From assembly GCF_000721075.1 (NCBI RefSeq), contig NZ_JOEQ01000004.1:186001-250000 (forward strand): 64,000 nt of DNA, in the 5' to 3' direction. Made by a program: the position numbers and the translations under genes. The notes under the pieces were generated by a model. The model ran no database searches. It was not told the DNA's origin and saw only the letters and a program-made list of their open reading frames with translations. The stretch is from Streptosporangium amethystogenes. GTDB lineage: Bacteria; Actinomycetota; Actinomycetes; Streptosporangiales; Streptosporangiaceae. Positions 62,006 to 64,000 of this stretch are shown here, piece after piece. The stretch's first letter is position 1. Every line of letters begins with the position of its first letter.

Positions 62006-63673
62006 TCAGCGGCGGCGGGTGATGGCCCGTTTGACCGAGGAGAGCAGCCCGTACTGGACGATCTTCCTGGCGGCGGCCAGTTCCTTGCGCAGGGTGCCGA
62101 CCTCGCGCCGCAGCTCGACCGCGCTCTTTCGCCAGCGGCCCGCCTCGTCACGCCATTTGGTCACCTGACCGCGGAGCCGCTCGTTCTCCCTGGTGAGACG
62201 GGCCACCTGGGCCTCCGCCTCGATCCTGGCCCGGTGGGCACCCCGGCGGCCGACGATGGGGCGGGCCTCGGACGCGAACCCGTAGGTCTCGCCGTCCACC
62301 CAGACCACGCCGAAGGTGTCCGCCACGGCGTCGTCGAGGTCCTCTCCCTCCTCCAGCACGATCACGGCGCGCGCGAACGCGGCGGCGCGCTCCAGCCGCG
62401 CCGCGACGATCATCCGCTCCGCGCCCGCTCCGCCCTCGCCGTCCTGTCCCCCCTCGGCCAGCAGCACCGCGACCAGGCCGTAGCCGTCGTCCCCGGCCAG
62501 GTCGAGCAGGCGGGCCAGGGTGTCGTCACCGGGCACCCACCCGGCGGGCAACCTGAGCCGGTAGGGGGCGGAGGTGACGGGGGCCTCCTCGACGAAGCGG
62601 ACCCTGGGCTCGTGGGCGTAGTGACCGCGGATCAGCACCAGGTCCAGGTCCGGATCCTTCAGGGGGGCGCGCCCCTCCGTGCCGATGCCATCCCACGGAC
62701 CGGCGAGGGTGACCGCGACGTCGGGCAGGGTACCCGCGAGGACGGCGTCGACCGTGGCGCGGACCTCGTCGTAGGAGTATCCCGTCCCCTCCCCGGGCTC
62801 GACGACCACCTCCAGGTACGGCACCTTCCACTGCCTGCCCGGATGGGAGCGGAGCCAGCGGTAGGAGGGGATCCGGTCGGCCACGAAGGCGTGGCTGATC
62901 CGGTCGATCGGCGCCTTGTCGCGCATCCGCATGGTCGGGCCCAGGTGGAAGGCGCGCGACAGTGGCTCGGGGACGAAGACGGCACCAGCCTGGGCGAGCC
63001 GGTAGCCCATCTCGGTGTCCTGGCCGAGGATCAGGTCGGTGTCCATCGGCCCGGCGGCGGCGAGCAACGCGGCGTTGACCGAGGTCGCGCCGCCGACGTG
63101 CAGGCTGAACGCGCGGTGCGGGTTGGCGGTGAGACCGTCGGTGCGCTCGACGAGGTCGACCAGCCAGGCATGCGGCTCGGCGGGCTCGAAGAGCTCGGCC
63201 AGGTCGTCGGCGGCGGCCACCGCCTCGGGAGCGGGCAGCCTGGCCGGAGTGAAGCGCAGGTAACCGGTGACCGCCAGGTACGGGGCGGCATGGTGCCAGC
63301 GCATGTGCGCCTCGACCGACCTGCGGTCGAGAACCACGTCGGAGTCGAGCCAGTGGATCACGTCACCGGTGGCGGCCGACAGACCGGCGTTGCGGGCGTG
63401 GGCCCGGCCGGGGGTCGGGCAGACGATCAGGCCGGTGCCCTCCGGGCGGAGTTCGGGCAGGCGTAGCGGCGGGCTGCTGCCGTTGTCGACCACGATGACC
63501 TCGGTCAGCGCGGCCGGGTAGGTCTGCACGGCCAGCCCGGCGAGTGCCAGGTCGAGTTTCTCCTGATCACCGTAGGCGGGAATGACGACGCTTACCCGGA
63601 GCGAGGGTGTCCAGGCCCCCAGGGGGGGCGGCGTGAGGCTCCGGTAGTCGTTACCGGCTATCCGTGCTGTCAT
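62006..63673 (-). CDS. Family 2 glycosyltransferase with C-terminal coiled coil
   Basis: This 555-residue protein has a GT-A domain with VSVVIPAYGDQEKL, VIVVDNGSSPP, DxD at 110-112 (HWLDSDVV) and GQDTEMGYRL. A middle domain follows, and then a predicted coiled coil (about residues 480-540, RIEAEAQVARLTRENERLRG through LRREVGTLRKEL) with a basic end. It is a paralogue of the enzyme at 58119-59675. The ATG overlaps the stop of the next upstream gene by 4 nt (ATGA). Confidence 0.83.
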   Translation of the reverse strand: MTARIAGNDYRSLTPPPLGAWTPSLRVSVVIPAYGDQEKLDLALAGLAVQTYPAALTEVIVVDNGSSPPLRLPELRPEGTGLIVCPTPGRAHARNAGLSAATGDVIHWLDSDVVLDRRSVEAHMRWHHAAPYLAVTGYLRFTPARLPAPEAVAAADDLAELFEPAEPHAWLVDLVERTDGLTANPHRAFSLHVGGATSVNAALLAAAGPMDTDLILGQDTEMGYRLAQAGAVFVPEPLSRAFHLGPTMRMRDKAPIDRISHAFVADRIPSYRWLRSHPGRQWKVPYLEVVVEPGEGTGYSYDEVRATVDAVLAGTLPDVAVTLAGPWDGIGTEGRAPLKDPDLDLVLIRGHYAHEPRVRFVEEAPVTSAPYRLRLPAGWVPGDDTLARLLDLAGDDGYGLVAVLLAEGGQDGEGGAGAERMIVAARLERAAAFARAVIVLEEGEDLDDAVADTFGVVWVDGETYGFASEARPIVGRRGAHRARIEAEAQVARLTRENERLRGQVTKWRDEAGRWRKSAVELRREVGTLRKELAAARKIVQYGLLSSVKRAITRRR

Positions 63674-64000
63674 CGCGCTTCCAGGATCAGACTCGGGCGG
63701 AAACCGCGCCACTGGTTCGACGCGACGCGCAGGAAGTGAGCCAGGGAGAGCCGCCAGGTGTGCTCGGCACCGACCGAACGCCGCAGCACATAGCCCAGGC
63801 CGTGGGTGCGGTAGATGCGCGCCCCCGCGGCGCGCGCGGCCTTCAGCAGCCCGGCGTCGACGCCCCGGGGCAGCGGAGGGAAGCCGCCCGCGTCCCTGAA
63901 GGCGTCGGCGGGGAGCAGGATCGTGCCCCCGGCGACGTGCTCGGACCAGACCTCGCTGGCGTAGTCGGTACGGCGGACCGTGGCGTTCAGCGGCTCCAGG
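63670..64000 (-). CDS. C-terminal end of a probable glycosyltransferase (partial)
   Basis: The minus-strand frame entering at the right edge encodes 109 residues before a TGA that overlaps the next gene start. The segment GTILLPADAFRDAGGFPPLP, then GVDAGLLKAARAAGARIYR and THGLGYVLRR, looks like the end of a family 2 glycosyltransferase domain (acceptor-side GGF motif and following helix). The rest lies outside the window. Confidence 0.6.
   Translation of the reverse strand, partial: LEPLNATVRRTDYASEVWSEHVAGGTILLPADAFRDAGGFPPLPRGVDAGLLKAARAAGARIYRTHGLGYVLRRSVGAEHTWRLSLAHFLRVASNQWRGFRPSLILEAR

Overview
This is a 64-kb stretch of a high-GC actinomycete chromosome, most likely a filamentous member of the Streptosporangiales (Streptosporangium or Nonomuraea type) or a close relative. 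The main reasons are the strong third-position GC bias, frequent GTG starts and 4-nt GTGA/ATGA gene overlaps, and a set of actinobacterial families: NucS, DUF2550, a DUF574-type methyltransferase, a zinc-binding L31, an arginine/glycine-rich Rho, WXG100-like proteins and a FilP/Scy-type coiled-coil protein. As I recall it, the backbone order (meaB, thiolase, mce, coiled-coil protein ... nucS ... cobO, DUF2550, ATP synthase, wecA, glyA ... tsaC, prmC, prfA, rpmE, rho, thrB, thrC) matches the conserved core of Streptomyces chromosomes. The assignment comes from gene content only.

Layout. Positions 1-8,000 hold acyl-CoA metabolism: MeaB, a thiolase, methylmalonyl-CoA epimerase, a two-domain 3-hydroxyacyl-CoA dehydrogenase and two alpha/beta hydrolases, plus a polarity/cytoskeleton-type protein with an 11-residue repeat. 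Positions 8,080-10,930 are a NatAB-like ABC exporter operon with its own winged-helix regulator, apparently read from a leaderless promoter. NucS (mismatch repair) follows. Positions 11,712-12,433 are a graveyard of regulatory genes: a DUF397 tail, an anti-sigma-type ATPase tail, and a response regulator cut down to its DNA-binding half. Positions 12,434-15,750 hold an aldehyde dehydrogenase, a TetR regulator and a STAS protein lacking the usual phospho-serine. A tricorn protease homologue, PduO-type adenosyltransferase, DUF2550 and the complete F1Fo ATP synthase operon (atpI to atpC) run to 28,118, followed by WecA-like transferase and serine hydroxymethyltransferase.

Positions 31,169-33,694 carry two WXG100-like proteins, one with a long Lys/Glu/Pro repeat region. 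Positions 33,823-47,665 form a polysaccharide locus that splits the conserved glyA and tsaC neighbours. It has a priming glycosyltransferase, three glycosyltransferases, a GT-C enzyme, a flippase, a polymerase, a Wzz/BY-kinase fusion, a tyrosine phosphatase, a CE4 deacetylase, an LCP ligase and an ATP-grasp ligase. Together these could build, export, length-control, trim and wall-anchor a surface glycan. Five genes are chained by 4-nt overlaps, the kinase and phosphatase genes overlap tail to tail, and the priming enzyme's ribosome site sits in a hairpin.

The right end returns to the backbone (tsaC, prmC, prfA, rpmE, a two-component system, rho, thrB, thrC) and then enters a second surface-glycan region with two paralogous glycosyltransferases, an MFS transporter, a methyltransferase and a partial gene at the right edge. 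No tRNA, rRNA, CRISPR array, insertion sequence or phage gene was recognised.
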